Of a stretch of DNA of 64,000 bases, positions 51,260-64,000 are shown piece by piece. The DNA is from Gavia stellata (taxonomy: Eukaryota; Chordata; Aves; Gaviiformes; Gaviidae): assembly GCF_030936135.1 (NCBI RefSeq), contig NC_082602.1:30011965-30075964 (forward strand), written 5' to 3'. Under the pieces are notes generated by a model that made no database searches, was not told the DNA's origin, and saw only the letters and a list, made by a program, of their open reading frames with translations. Both the position numbers and the translations under genes were made by a program. Every line of letters starts with the position of its first letter. Within the stretch, counting starts at the first letter, position 1.

Positions 51260-51748
51260 ACATCTACTGTAGCTCTTCAGTTTAGACTTTAGTTTATGAA
51301 AGGCTAGTTCCTTACAGTTCTGCCTGAAGTTAATCTTTCTCAGCATTAAGTTGTTGAAATATGAAGATGCTGAAATGCTTAGTATCAAGACTGTAATCTA
51401 ACTTCTGAATATACTGCTAAATCCGTATTTCTGCCCTCAGGTCACTAGGGGAAACTGGTTTGATTAATATGGTTCCTTAAAATGAAAGTGGTGACCCCCT
51501 TGTGTTTTCAAGCATCTTGGTCTCATTCCCTGTCTGCTCCTCAATCCCATTTTTATACGAGTTGATGGGATTGAATTTGTTTAGTTTGTAAATATGTTGA
51601 TTATTCACCTTGTTAAGGTACATGGTTAATGACTGTATGATTGGAGCTGACCCTCTCTCACATAAATTCTTGTGGAGAAGTTGGCTACCAAAATAGTGCT
51701 CGTTACACTTGCTTAAAAACAAACTATTCTTTTCATTACACTTATAGG

Positions 51749-51758
51749 AATAAATAAA
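51749..51758 (+). terminator. Overlapping pair of AATAAA polyadenylation signals, preferred distal site
   Basis: Two overlapping AATAAA hexamers (51749-51754 and 51753-51758) lie 2.35 kb after the stop codon, followed by a U-rich stretch. I take this as the most likely main mRNA end. A third AATAAA at 51924-51929 is a backup. Confidence 0.5.
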
Positions 51759-51923
51759 GCTATGTTTTAATTCATTGCTATATTAAAAACAGGATATTTT
51801 TTCAAACTATCTTTGTACTAGTATGGTTGTTGCAATGCCAGATAATCCTGAGCCCTGTTTTAGGAGTTTAATTTTATACGTTCTGAGGTGCATGCTTATT
51901 TTTTCAGTGTCTCGAGAGATTTG

Positions 51924-51929
51924 AATAAA
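51924..51929 (+). terminator. Polyadenylation signal AATAAA, third candidate
   Basis: AATAAA 2.5 kb after the stop codon, next to a purine-rich stretch and without an obvious GU-rich partner. It is a weaker candidate than the pair at 51749. Confidence 0.3.
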
Positions 51930-52324
51930 AACAGCGTGAGAGAAGTTCTGGTACAGGAGAAATCAACTCAGAAGAATTGGAAAAGTTCTTTAAAATTATC
52001 CAAAAGCCTAAGTATTAAATGTGTGGCATGGATTGGGAATAGATGCATATAAATCCGCGTAAGTACATACATGGGTTTATATCCTACTCTATGCACAAAT
52101 CCATATAAATCCAGCTGTTTTGATCATTCAAACCCGGTCTTACATCCTGATGTAACAGACTGTTGCATTTCCCAGGATGCTGGATTGTTAACTGGTGCAG
52201 TTTCTAAATTCTATTTAATGCCTAATGACATTCAGTTGGACATGCGTGCTGGCTTATACATGTTTAAGAATTTTGTTTGGCCTAATCAATTTAAGTATGA
52301 ATGGAAAGAACTTCATCCTCACAA

Positions 52325-52400
52325 GTGTATGTATACATACATACACTTTACACTTAGGTATATCTCTATATGTATGTATACATACATATACAAACATACA
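52325..52400. repeat. TATG/CATA palindromic simple sequence
   Basis: This contains a perfect 14-base palindrome at 52327-52340 and a perfect 24-base palindrome at 52367-52390 built from tatg and cata units. It looks like a degenerate tetranucleotide microsatellite downstream of SHOC2. Confidence 0.85.
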
Positions 52401-53384
52401 CATACGTGTATCTCTGTATTTATGAAGGCATAGACAAGGTGGAGAAATTAATTCTTTATGGCATCTTTGAAAACAAGGTAGAGAAAGAGGTGATTCCCAG
52501 ATACTTGTATTAAATCTTTATCCCTCTCATATATACTGGGGGAAATAATTTAGAAGGGTTATTGAAAAGTGTGACAATCTTTACTTTGGGTGAAAAATCA
52601 TGACCTTGATTGCATTCCTGTAGACTAAAGATCAATTTTGTATGTGTCTGTGCCTATGTACGTAAGAATATGTACATATATATACACATGCCCCATAAAG
52701 ACACTATCCTGAACCATGCCTTGATTTAGCAAGCTAAATTACTGTACTATAGACTATATAGTATTATGGAAGTCTGCTAACGTGTAAAACAGATTAGGGA
52801 TTTGTTAAGTAATGAAAAGAATGAATAATGGTCGTTGTGACTCATGTTGGTCACATATTGCATTGAAATTTACTAAATAGAAAGTTGTTTGGTAATTCTT
52901 TGCAAAAATGTTTTCTTTTAGTATAAACCCATCAAATTTCTGTCTCTAGCTGTCCCATATTTAAGTTTGTAAACAAAGCTGTCTAGCATAAATGCAGTGA
53001 AAATGCTGCATGTAAAGTTGGGTCACACAGTTGTGTAATTGGCACTCTTCAGTTTGCCAGATGCTGTTGGAAACTTTGAAATTCATACACCCTTTTTAGA
53101 AAGAGATTTGGGTTGTAGAATATTTGCTTCAGTGCCTGTCTTGGATTTAGCTTTTCTTTGCAGTTTTGTCCATCTTTTGCTAATGTTGTGTGAGAAAGTG
53201 CATGTTCAGAATTCTTGAAGGTCGTGTTTGCTCATGTACATGATTTAGTAAATTAGTACTCAGACTGTCTAGCTGGTTAGTGCTTAAACCCATTGTGTCA
53301 CCTGGAAGTCAAGTGTCACCTTTAATCCTGGGAGTTTGAAAAAATACCTTTTATTTAACAATTAGAAAACTTTGAGAAGTTATT

Positions 53385-53413
53385 CCCCCCCCCCCCCCCC
53401 CCTTTTTTTTTTT
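53385..53413. repeat. C18T11 pyrimidine tract
   Basis: Eighteen C followed by eleven T, downstream of SHOC2. Length is likely unstable between individuals or assemblies. Confidence 0.9.
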
Positions 53414-54984
53414 AAACCCAAAAATAAATTAAATTTCTGAATCAGTACAAACCTATATCAGGGGAGTATTCATATCTGGATGCAACTAAGAATTTTCATA
53501 TAGTCAGTATCGCACCTCGGTTGTATCAAATTGGCATGCCAGAACAGTTTCTAATTAGAAATTAGAAATGTGCAGTTGGCAGTGATTTGCACAACACAAA
53601 CTTCGAGGCACAGTAAGGACAATTACAAACAAAGGATAGTACCTACAAATGTTTTTTGTTCTTACGTTAGCAAAGATCAGAAAATTTATGTTTATTATTC
53701 TGATGTTTAGGTCTTAACCACGACTGCACAGGACTTTTGCTGTGGAAAAATACCAGACCACACTGATTCTGTGGTTAAAAGCTAAACAAGAGTGTAAACA
53801 GTCTACAAAAATGTGCTTTTAATCTGAATTATTGTAATGTTGATTTTTATGTCTATATAAAAGATTGCCTTGCTTTTTTATAAGAGTCATTCTGTATCAA
53901 TGCATTCATTATAAATAGTATATTTGTAAATAAGCTGCCACTGAGTCTTTTCAAAGTTTTCTAGTATTTCTAGTCTCACATTAACTTGGATGTAAGTCAT
54001 ACATTTGCAGTGCCCCAAATTATCAAGAACTACTTTCTCATTGTGTACTCATAGCTCTTTAAAAGATTTTTTTTTCCCCCAAGTAAAATACAGATTTTCA
54101 TGTATAGCAATTACAGGAAACTTCAAAAGCTGCATGACAGTAACTGCTTTACTCAAAGACATGTAGATTGGACACCTTTTATAAAGCAAATACTGGTAAA
54201 ATCTTTTACTTTCATTTTGTTATAGTACAGTAGGGCATATAGTAAGAAACCTAAACCCCTTTTCTCTCTGAAAGGGAAAATAAATCTTAGATTTTAGTGC
54301 AAAATGCATTTCAACAACAACAAAATTAAAGTAGGTATAGAATTCTGGTGCCTCTAAGATGGACACCTGCATTTAAAATTCTGGTTTAATAAAAGACAGT
54401 ATTGCCAAGCTGGCATGACATAGCTCTAAATTGATGTCTTTTAACTCTGTAAAGCTTATTACGATAGACACCATTTCAAGAAGGTAATGTTTACATCATG
54501 TCCTACAAACAAAAAAAATGCTAATATCCTTTGAAATCAGAATAGAAAGGCCTCTCCAGTTTGGATAAAATGATGAGGGCAGCACCGGTGTGCTTGCTAC
54601 AGCTGATTGCTTTAAAAAACTGGAACGGGTTCTTGTGGTGTGCAGCAGTCACTTGTGTAATAATCTGAGTACCTCTGTCCTTACATCAGATCTCTGCTGA
54701 TTAAAATCAGTAGAGGGCCTGATTGAACTGCCTGAAGGTCTGTCTTTAAGTTGAGTTGATCCCTGTTAGTGATCCAGCAATCTGAACACAAGCTAAGGAG
54801 TTGACCAGTCTCATCACAAAAGTGATGTTGGACCATGTACCATCCCTCCCCTGTCCGACAGGGCTGACTGGCAGATGTGTATGGAACATAACAGGGACAT
54901 GCCATTCCCCCGGCATACTGCTCCAGACCTCACCAGCCAGAGTTTGAAAGGCTTGTGAAAAGGGAATCAGCATCTGCATCACTG

Positions 54985-55400
54985 CATTTAGTAGCCCTTG
55001 ACAGGTTAGGCAAATTCACAGAAGAAAGTGCTTTTTTTTTTTTTTTAAGTCTAAACCTATTTGTATTTCTGGCTGCTGCAACATCCTGTGTCTAATAATT
55101 CTACAATATAATTATGTGCTGGGTGAAAAAGTACTTCCTTTTGTTTGTTTGAAACCACACCACCTTATTTCATTTGGTGACTCCTAGTTCTTATGTTCTG
55201 ACAAATTTATGAACAATCTTTTTCCTGGTCATCTGCTTTTTCACTGCTCTTGAGGGTTTTTTCATAAATGGCAGTGTTTTTTCTCCAAGCCATAGAGTTC
55301 TCGTTTTTTAGCTTCTCATCAAACAAACCCTCTTCCATTCTTGTTGCCTTTCTCCTTAGTTTTCTAGTCCCAGCTCTGATTCGTTTTCCTAATTCATGGC
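54985..55400 (-). mobile_element. CR1-type LINE remnant downstream of SHOC2
   Basis: On the + strand the segments tagcccttgacag, aacatcctgtg, gaaaaagtacttccttttg, catttggtgactcctagttc, ttctccaagc and cattcttgttgcc occur in the order and orientation expected for the reverse complement of an old amniote CR1 element. A T-run at 55031-55046 interrupts it. It is decayed and has no open frame. Confidence 0.8.
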
Positions 55401-55897
55401 CTTTAGCAAGCTATTTTGTTCTTTGTGTCCTTCTAGTTTGTGAAGTAAAAGTACAGCTCTATTATGAATCTTAAAGTTGAGTGGGTGATAAAGTTTAGCA
55501 CTAAACTCCAGTAGGCAATGATCACATTGGGGTTCAGACTTCAGATGCAAGCCACCCACTGTAATGATGAATTGTTTCCTTTCATCAGCTGTAACACTGA
55601 CTTTCATCATCTCTTGCAACTAGGTATGAGAAACTAAATTAATATTAAATTTTACGTAAGTATGCTGATTTACATAATGCCGGGATTTAAAATATTCTGT
55701 TGATGCTAGTAAGAGTGCATAGTTTCGGAAGATGTGACTTTTGAATATTTCAGCTGTCAAAGCTCAACATTTTCTGAAAATACTGGGAAACTTCTAGTGG
55801 TGGTGTTTCTTCGGAAGAGAAGCTGGAGACTGACAGTGCAGTGGTTGAGTTTCATTTTCCTCCTGGAAGCCTTTGCAGAAAGCTATGTCCTTAGTTT

Positions 55898-55920
55898 AAA
55901 AAAAAAAAAAAAAAAAAAAA
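55898..55920. repeat. Poly-A run (23)
   Basis: Uninterrupted A run with no recognisable retroposon on its 5' side. Confidence 0.9.
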
Positions 55921-57759
55921 GCAATTTCCCCCAGCCCCAGTAGCATCCTGCTGATAATCGGTGTCACCCAGACGGCGCTCGGCAGCCACAGGGACTGGGG
56001 GGGGTCTTGCTGGTCATGACCACTTTCTGTTCAAATGGTTGAATTGAGCATCCACAAATGAGCCTGGCCTTCAGAAGAGCAATGCATTTTGGCTCTGATT
56101 GAGTGAAAAGTGAAGAAAATGTCTCTTTCTGGCACCCTATGTCCTAAAGACTGTATTAAAGGCCTCAAAAAAGAGCAGGTGGCATCTTGCATGACTCTGG
56201 CAAGACAAACAAATTACATGTTTCTGTAATTAATCCAACCTAAGTGCTTCAGGATACTGAGTCCCCCAGCGCTGCTCTCCAGTGACAGGTCCTACTTTCC
56301 ACTCCTGGGAAGTTGTGGATTTAGATACCTACTGTCTGTTGAAGTGTTTAGTGTGCAAATAATGTATAAAATCCGACCGCTGGGTTGCTTTTGTAGATTA
56401 TAGCTGGTGCTTTGAACTGTATGTGGTGGCAATGGGAGAAAAAAGGTGTTAAAGGGCTGGAGATGGTTAGCTTTGATACAGTTAGAAGAGGCTGAATGCC
56501 TTGAAAGCTAATTTGTTTTGGTTTTGCAAGCCATCTCAGTCAAATAAAATACATCATCTCTTCGTACAAGCCTTGCCTCATTTAGGATTGTACGAGTGGG
56601 AGATAATTTGATTACCAAGATCAAATGATGATGTTTTAGAGGAGGAGCCATCTGGAGTATTTGAGTGAGCAGCTGGCAGCCTGGGCTGCACAGTTAATGA
56701 TCTGACTGTATGCCTTGCAACTATTTTTTTTCCACTGCAAAACCTTTTAAAGGTCTTTAGAGATCAATCTACCCCACTGCCTCTGAGTAAGATGCTATCT
56801 GCAAAATTGCACACAAGTGTTCCCTTTTAAAAGCTCTTTCCACAACACCCTCTTTTTCCTTTCTATTGGTAAAGTATTTCTTTAAGACTCATAACGAATC
56901 CTTAATTTGCTGTAGTTTGGTACTTGCTTCGCTTGACCTAGTAGTGGCTGGTTTGCTTTTTGTCCTACATTATTACAGCTGTGCTGCCTGAAGCGATTTC
57001 CAAACTTCATGTGGGCAGTTCTAATAGAAATACATTTTTCCATGAAAATCTTACAACGTTGTTTGAAAACAGCCATGGTAAGGACAGCGCAGTAAAACTT
57101 CTGTCTGTATGACCCGAGTTTTCTGGATGCGCTTCAGCTTTTTTTTGGTCCTTGCCAAGTACGTTAACTGAGTGGGAAGTTATAACTGAGAAGTTGGCAT
57201 CATCTATCCTTGCCAGCATAGCAGAGGGCAAGAAATTCAGTTAGGTAAGGAGCTGCTGGTCAGCGAGGCAGCTCTGCTTTCGGGCTTTTTAACCTTCTCC
57301 AAGTAAAGTAGTTCTTTTTAGGCCTGCGAGGCATTTCCAGCCTCCCGGGAAGCCGCGTCAGACAGCACCGTACGGTTCTGGTGTGGGGGACCAGGAGAGA
57401 TTCCCAGCAGTGCCAGGGAGTCAGAGGTTTGCCTGGAAGGGGTGAAAGGCACTGGAGGAAATGCCCTAAAAGCAAGTTGAGGAAAGGGGTAAGCGGGTCC
57501 CCTGTGGCCAGCGCCTCCTGGTTGGTGGCGTTGGTAGCCCACACCCAGCTGCAGCCCTGGGGACAGCCTGCCAGGCAGGAGAGCGCAGCCAAGATTCTTG
57601 GGTCTGTGGCTCCACCAGATGGATGGTCCTGGAGCCAGGGCACTGCTTCTTCTGAAGAAGCTTTTGAAATTTGGAGAGGTTGATGTCGCATTAAAACAGA
57701 ACCGTATTTGGAAGTAGCAGAATCCTCCATGGGAAGGAGGGGCTTTTCCAGCAGTGCCT

Positions 57760-57760
<1 letters not shown>

Positions 57761-57792
<32 letters not shown>
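57761..57792. repeat. Poly-T run (32)
   Basis: Uninterrupted T run. It could be the tail of a minus-strand retroposed sequence lying to its right, but nothing recognisable is there and no target-site duplication was seen. Confidence 0.9.
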
Positions 57793-57797
<5 letters not shown>

Positions 57798-60700
57798 GAG
57801 CTCTTGCAGTTTCATGCCTGATCTCATCCTCTCCACTTGTGCTCTTACCTCCCATCTCTCCTACTTCAGATTTCCCTCTTTTTGCAAACAGCCATTTATC
57901 CCACCCCGGTGCTTCCCACACTATGCTGAGCTGAAGTAAGTGGAGAAGGGCAGGAAGAGCAAAAAGATGATGTGGGACCAGTGGCTTCCGATCTATCTAC
58001 CTGTTGGTGCATCCAGTTCCTCTTCTGAACCTGCTTCGTATGGGTTACAAGCCCTTTTCTCTAGTTCTGTTGCAGAATGAAGAAACCACGAGAAAAACGG
58101 AACAGATGGCTGGGAGAGGGAAGTAAAAAAGATGGATCTGCTGCACATGGCACAGCTGTGCGTTGCTCTACAGCTTCTCTGTTGGCTCCTTGGACACTTG
58201 GTTTATAGAGCCCAGCCAGGTTTTTACACAGTGTCTCAGAGTCCCTGTGAGGGTTTTGATGTCTGAGTACTTACCAGATAAATTATTTGGCTTGGGATAC
58301 ATGTCAAAACTCGGATAGCAATGAGTTTTGATTAAATGACAATTCTGTGGCCAATCTTTGCTCCAAACCATTTAGGAATAAGGATGAATGTCTTCGTTTT
58401 TGAAGTGACACAGAGCACTTGGCAGTCCATAAAGAGTTCTGAAATATGTGTAATGCTTAATAATATTCGTTGCTTTGGTTTAGGAAAACCAACATGCTCC
58501 CACAATTCAATTGTTAGTGAAATATTAATGAGAAAATGACATTCTTACTTCATACAGACATTTAATTTCCCAGAAACATTAAAAAATTTAGATTTCTTAA
58601 GATACTTGTTAAAGTTGCCACGATTGCTCTTTACCATTCTTGTCTCTAGCTCCGCTTAAGGAAAATTGAGATTGGATTGTAGTGAGGAATCAGTGGTGAT
58701 CTTCAGTGACTTCAGAAAACTTTGCTGGCCTGGTGAGTTGTCCCAGCGCTCGGAGACACTGGGAACCCTTCTCGGCAGCACCTAAGCCTGGTTCCTGACT
58801 GGCTGGGTGGGTGGTTGATCCCATACACCTTGCCTGCTGGGCAGCAAAGAGGGGCTCCTCAACAAAACATTTTTGAGGGGCTGTCGATCGAAGCCAGTTG
58901 AGATCTGCAATGAGTTGCCTTTTTGAGGATTTGGGGTATATTTTTAGCCTAGCTGAACTGAAAGGGTGCTGTTAAGTCTGGAGATTTTGGTTGTGCTGTT
59001 TTCCTCTTGATGCGTCTGATTGCGCTGGGACTACGCCTCCGTTAATGCTTGGATGCTGTACGGCAATTTCCACTTCTCTGCTGTTGTGACCCAGCAAATG
59101 GCTTGGCCTCAACAAGTGGAAAGAAGAGTTCAGGGTGGGTTCAGCACTCCCATCTGTAGGGGAGCTCCAGCACAGTTTGCTTTCCCTTTCAGTCCTTCTG
59201 CCCTTGCATTTAACTGGTGCTGACAGGCTGAATAGCAGAATTGTACATGAAGTAGTAAGAGATTTCTCCTTTCCCTCCCCCCAGCCATAGCTCCCATCAG
59301 TTGCTCTCAGAGTGGGCAGAGGGTATTAAAGACATCAGGCGTTGTGAGGATGGGGATGGCATCCTGTGCTGATGAGAGCACTGACCTGCAGTATCCTTCA
59401 TCTGAGCGCAAAGACAAAACTGTGGCAGAAGAATTTGCTGGCATTGCCTGTGCAGGGTTGAAAATGACTTCTCAGGAAAAAAAAAAAAGGAAGAGTTTTG
59501 TTTGTAGCAGCAGAGATTAATGCTTGTTGGTATGTGCTTTGTTTTCTGTGACACTTCAGGGAAAGACATGGATTATTTTGCTCTTGAATTTTGTATGGCA
59601 GGAATTTCCCTTGCTACCTAGGATGTTTCCAGGGAAAAGGAAAGTTGGAATTGAAAAAGCACAAGTGGAGATGTATTACACCTCTTCTCTCAGCAGCTAG
59701 TATATCAGCCTGCCTTCTCTAAGTGCTTTGTCCTGATTACACATTACCACCCTTGGTATAGTATTCCCAGACAGGATAAATGTTTCCTGGGGAGAGAGCT
59801 ATTTTGTATCGCTGAAAAGCAACTGATGGTGCTGAATAAGCAAATAAATCAAAAGCTGGTGTTCAAACTTAATTTGAGCCTCTCAGGAAAAAAAATGTTG
59901 TACCTTGCAATCTGCATAGGGATAACTGTATTGTAGGCAACGAGGGAATGAGTGCGATAAGGATGATGGATTTCCCTCTGCGGCATGTTGCACACAGGAT
60001 CCGCAAACCACTGCGAGGATGGAAACCCTGGCTCTGGAGAGAAGAACCCTCCCTCCTGTGCCCACCGGATGACGAACATTTCTGTCGGCTTTCCGCTCGC
60101 CTGGCTATCATCACGCAGGTCGGGAAGGTGTTGGGCTCTCCGCCAGCCGGAGTTCAAACGTGGGGCAGCCCCTGGCCTTGCTGCGAGGGCTGCACGCCCT
60201 GTGTGAGCTCTCCTCTCCGGGAAGTCCCCCCGCAGAGGCAGGTCCCTGCTCCTTCCCACACAGAGCAGATCCACATGTAAACCTTTCTGCCATGTCCGAG
60301 TGGGCAGATTGTGGCCAGGGTGTGGGAAGGGAACCTGAGCCTGGGGGAAATGTCCCCTTCTGCATGGCCTGATGGCAAAGGGGCAGCACAGTGAGGAAGC
60401 ACCTCTAGAGAGCTGGTGAGTGCAGGCTCACCCCAGCACTGCAGGTGCTCGTAACACCAGGCTGAGTCCACAGTAAAGGCTTTTGCTTGAAGGTGTATTT
60501 GCGTCCCTTTCCAACACCCTTCCTCTTCCACCCGCCGCAGCCCTGGCTAACGGTTCAGCTGAGGAGGGGAAGGCAAAGCCTCAAGTTGGAAGGACTCTGC
60601 TCAACCTGACATTTTTCCTGGGGGCTTAGCTCAGCCTGTGCCTTTAGCTAAGCTGGGTTTGATCACTTGGAGACCTGCGTTTGCCCTACCCTCTGCTGCT

Positions 60701-60880
60701 CTTCTGCAGCTGTCTTTGCTTACTGTCCCCCTGGGAGCTGGGGCTGGTGCTTCCCCAGGGCAGGCCAGGTGGTTTTGGGCAGAGGCTGGGGGCAGGATGG
60801 TGGCAGGGGGTTACCAGCGCCTGGGAGGAGAAGCGACTGCAGCCTGTGGGTTACAGCTGGGGCGGGGGGACACAGTGGCA

Positions 60881-60904
60881 GGGGGGTGGGCAGAGGGTCC
60901 TGGG
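60881..60904 (+). other. Canonical G-quadruplex motif
   Basis: Four runs of at least three G separated by loops T, CAGA and TCCT, within the GC-rich intergenic block. Confidence 0.6.
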
Positions 60905-61102
60905 CCAGGAGTCAGCCTGTGCAGAGGAGCCTTTATGCAGGGCCGTGATTTGGAACTGGGGGACTGGCAGGGCGGTGGGTGCTCCCCTGCGTCCCCAGCC
61001 CGGGCGGCTGTGGGGGTAACCGGGAGGAGCTGGCGCAAAGAGAGCTCTCCTGCCAGAGCCGGCTGCAGCTCCGGGATGGCTCCTCAGCATTATTGGCTTT
61101 TG

Positions 61103-61116
61103 CCACTAGGTGGTGG
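61103..61116 (+). promoter_or_regulatory. CTCF-like core motif
   Basis: The sequence ccactaggtggtgg agrees with the CTCF core (CCACYAGRKGGCRS) at all but one position (T for C). Single-motif evidence only. Confidence 0.3.
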
Positions 61117-64000
61117 AATGAGGAATAAGGGAAAACGGGAAGTCTCGCTGCGCTTCCCGGCGGGCTCCCTCCCTGTGTAAGTAGGCTGACGCGCTCTGCT
61201 TTCTGGGAAGCCGGCAATTTCGGGCAGTTATCCCCCGGACCTTTTATACAGCTCAGCCTTCAAGAACTGCTGCTGCCGCTCCGGCTCTTTGATCTCTTTA
61301 ACTCTGATGCTGCCGCCCTGGATTCAGTGAGACACATAAACTGGGTCAAACGCAGACAGCGAACTTGCCTGATGCTAGTGTGCGCGGAAAGTTGTCTCCT
61401 GCTGTAGCAACTTGCCGCGGTCTGGTTTTTGAAAGGAATGTATCACGCAATCCCCCTTTCCCACAATGATCTGAATCTGCTGTGAGACCCACACCTTGCT
61501 GAGCGGTAATGGCAACCTTCAGTCCCTGCTTGGCTGCTCTCTCTTGTACCCTCTCTTTTCAGAGCTATTTGCTTTGCTGGAAGCCTTGTTCTGGCCGTGC
61601 CAAAGGAGCTTCCTGGGGATGTGCAACGGACCAGGGAGTCACCGCTCACCCAGGGCACTTCTGCCTCCGCAAGAGGGATTGAATGAGTATTACTGACTGC
61701 AGCCCCTGGCCTTGAGGTAGTGTCACTGTGTCAGTCTTAGAAGGAGATGGTGAAGAATGGGGAGGGAAAGGGCAGAGACACGCGCTCGGGCCCTGGGGAG
61801 TGAAACTTGAATGAACGAGTTACTTCTCAGCTGAGTAATTGAATGTTAACCTCTCCCAGCTGGGAAATTAAATGCTTTAAAGTGAGGCAGCCTCAATTTT
61901 GCCTTAAATGTGGGCCGGCTCTGCTGATGAAAGGTAACTTGTTGAGCTGCAGAAACTTGATTGGTCTCATTTAGGGAAGGTTACAAGGAAAGTTAGCAGC
62001 GCCCAACCTTTCTCCTCTCTGATCGTGGGCCTGGGCACCTCTCCACACGCCCAGGACTACCTGCTCTTCCTCTGAAAAGCTGGTTAGAAAATCCCTTCTG
62101 GCCACTTCTGTACTGCCTCTGCTTGTGGTGCAGGCTTGGGCAGCCGCTCCTTTTGCAGCCGGCTGGAGCAGCCGATGGTGGTGCCCCGGGAGCACGGCAA
62201 TGCTCCTGGCTCGCTTATCGCTTGCTGGGGTGTCACTGCAGGGATTAGCCGGCTGCCTTTGTGCTGGAGCGGATCAGGGAGCGCCCACCGGAGCAGGGCT
62301 GTGTGGAGGAGACCCCCGAGAGGGAGCAGTGCCAGGGGGTGGGGGGTATCGCCTTCCCTTGCTCTGGCCAGGGCTGGAAGGAATTGGCTGTGTTTTCGCC
62401 GTGTTTTGGCTATAAGGCACCATATTTATGGAAAAGCCCACTGTAGTCTGGTAAAGGGTTTTATGGGAGGCAGTGAGTCAGTCCCCTAAGTGAGGGACTG
62501 ACAGCGATACAGAAGGTCCCTGTCATGTATTAGGGATGGTCCATAGTCTGTTGGCTTTGTTTTTTATTATGTTTCTGCCCTTATTGGCTAATTTCGGGGG
62601 GATCAATCTTGTGAGCTAGCAGGATGGGAAGCCTGGAGAGCGGGATGGAGCGGCTCCCCTGTGCTGAGGGATGGTCCCACAGGTGTTTTGTTCTGGCCAT
62701 GTTGCACGATGCAGCAGGATTCCCAGCTAGGGAACTGGATAAAGAAAACTGGACTGCGTAAAAACACACTTGCCTGTGCTCAGCACGGACCAACACATGC
62801 GTGTGTGTACTCGTGGATGCTACAGAGAGAAAATGCACATTCTCTCTCTCCCCTAGACATGAAGTGCCTGAGAGGCATAAGGCCAGTGACATGCAGACAG
62901 CTGGGGAGGTTTCTTGTTGTGCATCATGCCTCCTGCGGAGCTGAAACGAACCTTTAATGTCGCAGAAGCCACTGTGACACCAGGCAGAAGCAAAAGAGGG
63001 AAAATAATGAATAAACAAACCAGAGGCACTCCCATGAGTGCAGTCCCCGTGTCTCAGCCTCACCCCTGACTCTGCCATGTTATAATCTGTAGCGCGGAAA
63101 TGTTTCTCCTGGCTGTTGGTTTAGGGCTGTGCAATCAAACCCGGTAGTTCAAATCCTGCTGAACAGGGCAGGCAACCTGAACGCCAGCCCATGAGGAAAG
63201 GCAAGCAGAGCTTTCAAGCTGTTTGCAAGAAAAAGCACCGGAGGAGCAGGTGGTCACATAGGATCCATCTTGCACTGGTTTGAGCCAGCTCTCTGCAGAT
63301 GGGGGAGTAGTGAAGAACTGCCGCCGTAGGTAATATTCAGCATGCCTCCTTTCCTTCCCTTCCGAACGTCTGATACCACAGCAGCATCCCTGCTCACAAG
63401 GGGATTAGGTGCTAGCACAGAGCGCTGTTGCAGCTATCCGTTTCCTACTGGTTTATTCAAATAACTCGGAAAAGTACATCCAGCAGCTGAGTCCAGGCAA
63501 ACTCTGTTGAAAAACATGGCTCTGCAGAAGCCATTGCTGTGAGATCTATGAAAAGAGCAAAACCCAAACCTGCACGCACAGCGGCAGGCGGGGCAAGGAA
63601 GGGCTGTGGGTTTGAATGTGTGTGCTGGAGGAAAAATGCCTGGGGTCCCAAAGCAGCTGGAGGGGTGGCCAGACCAGCCACGCTTCTGATTTGTTTTTTA
63701 AAAAAATAATTTTTAAAATAAAAGGAAAATACGAATCACAGCATTTGAAACACCTCCCTGGAAATGGATGGTGTGCTTGCTGTTTATTACTTTGCAGTGG
63801 CACTGTCATACACCCAGCAATGCCGGGTTTGCCTGCAGAAGGTCTGTGCCTCTTCCCCGATAGCTCCCACAGTGTTTTTCCTCCTGCGTTTAACATAGTA
63901 GAGGGGAAAAGCATTTTTTTTTTGTGTCACTTGTGTGCATCTCCGCTAGCTTGTCCTAGGCCTGGAGGAAAACTGGCCAACTCGAAGATGCTGTGAAGGG

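Larger units (their letters stand above)
49396..51775 (+). other. SHOC2: SHOC2 3' UTR (end estimated)
   Basis: Non-coding sequence runs from the stop codon to the preferred polyadenylation region. It is AT-rich. It holds an uninterrupted AT-only hairpin at 49465-49507, a Pumilio-like UGUAUAUA at 49463-49470 and a C13T9 tract at 51238-51259. The end is placed shortly after the overlapping AATAAA pair at 51749-51758. A shorter form ending near 50420 and a longer form ending near 51945 are both possible. Confidence 0.6.
51960..64000. other. Intergenic region downstream of SHOC2
   Basis: No gene was recognised on either strand. The left part is AT-rich with palindromic TATG/CATA simple sequence at 52325-52400 and a C18T11 tract at 53385-53413. 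A CR1 fragment lies near 55 kb and long A and T runs at 55898-55920 and 57761-57792. From 57.2 kb the sequence is GC-richer, and open frames of up to 180 residues at 59.8-63.9 kb are low-complexity translations of that composition. In other vertebrates ADRA2A is the next gene in this direction; it is not in the window. Confidence 0.6.

Noticed and set aside
57260..57836. Overlapping minus-strand frames of 156 and 172 codons near the poly-T run, as a retroposed gene
   Set aside because: The T-run encodes a poly-lysine stretch inside one frame, no known protein is recognisable, and the run is on the wrong side to be the tail of these frames.
60638..61180. A 180-codon open frame in GC-rich DNA
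   Set aside because: The translation is Gly/Ala/Arg-rich low complexity, overlaps other frames equally open on both strands, and shows no domain. GC-rich DNA has few stop codons.
62581..63078. A 165-codon minus-strand frame
   Set aside because: No family resemblance, no splice context and competing frames on the other strand.

Overview
The window is vertebrate nuclear DNA, most likely from a bird. It holds one recognisable protein gene, SHOC2, on the + strand. SHOC2 is the leucine-rich-repeat scaffold of the SHOC2-MRAS-PP1C phosphatase complex. All eight coding exons are here. Joined across GT-AG introns they give 1749 bases, i.e. 582 residues plus a stop, the same length I recall for the human protein. 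The bird assignment rests on recognisable CR1-type LINE remnants, low visible repeat content with no Alu- or L1-like sequence, and a fairly compact gene. Another sauropsid is not excluded.

Layout. Bases 1 to about 10.86 kb are non-coding and read as the 3' part of the first SHOC2 intron. No CpG-island promoter or first exon is visible, so both probably lie upstream of the window. Exon 2 (about 10864-11801) carries the 5' leader end and residues 1-234. Introns 2 and 3 are long (14.4 and 12.7 kb). The remaining coding exons sit at 26179-26316, 39030-39160, 42765-42953, 44264-44386, 46510-46647, 47142-47259 and 49187-49395. The 3' UTR follows, with polyadenylation signals at 50396, 51749/51753 and 51924. 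From about 52 kb to the end is intergenic DNA with a CR1 fragment near 55 kb and GC-rich blocks at 57.2-57.9 kb and 59.9-63 kb. I recognise no gene there.

How it works. SHOC2 uses its disordered N-terminal region (with a PP1-docking motif) and its LRR solenoid to bring PP1C to active MRAS. The complex removes an inhibitory phosphate from RAF kinases. The positions known from Noonan-like syndrome or loss of function (Ser2, Met173, Asp175, Gln269-His270, Glu457) all carry the normal residue. The most interesting signals are regulatory: three upstream AUGs in the leader, one ending in an ATGA overlap with the SHOC2 start; an uninterrupted 18-bp hairpin just after the stop codon; two CpG clusters in introns; and a perfect 21-bp inverted repeat in intron 1. 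I found no new multi-gene system, no CRISPR array, no RNA gene and no intact mobile element.
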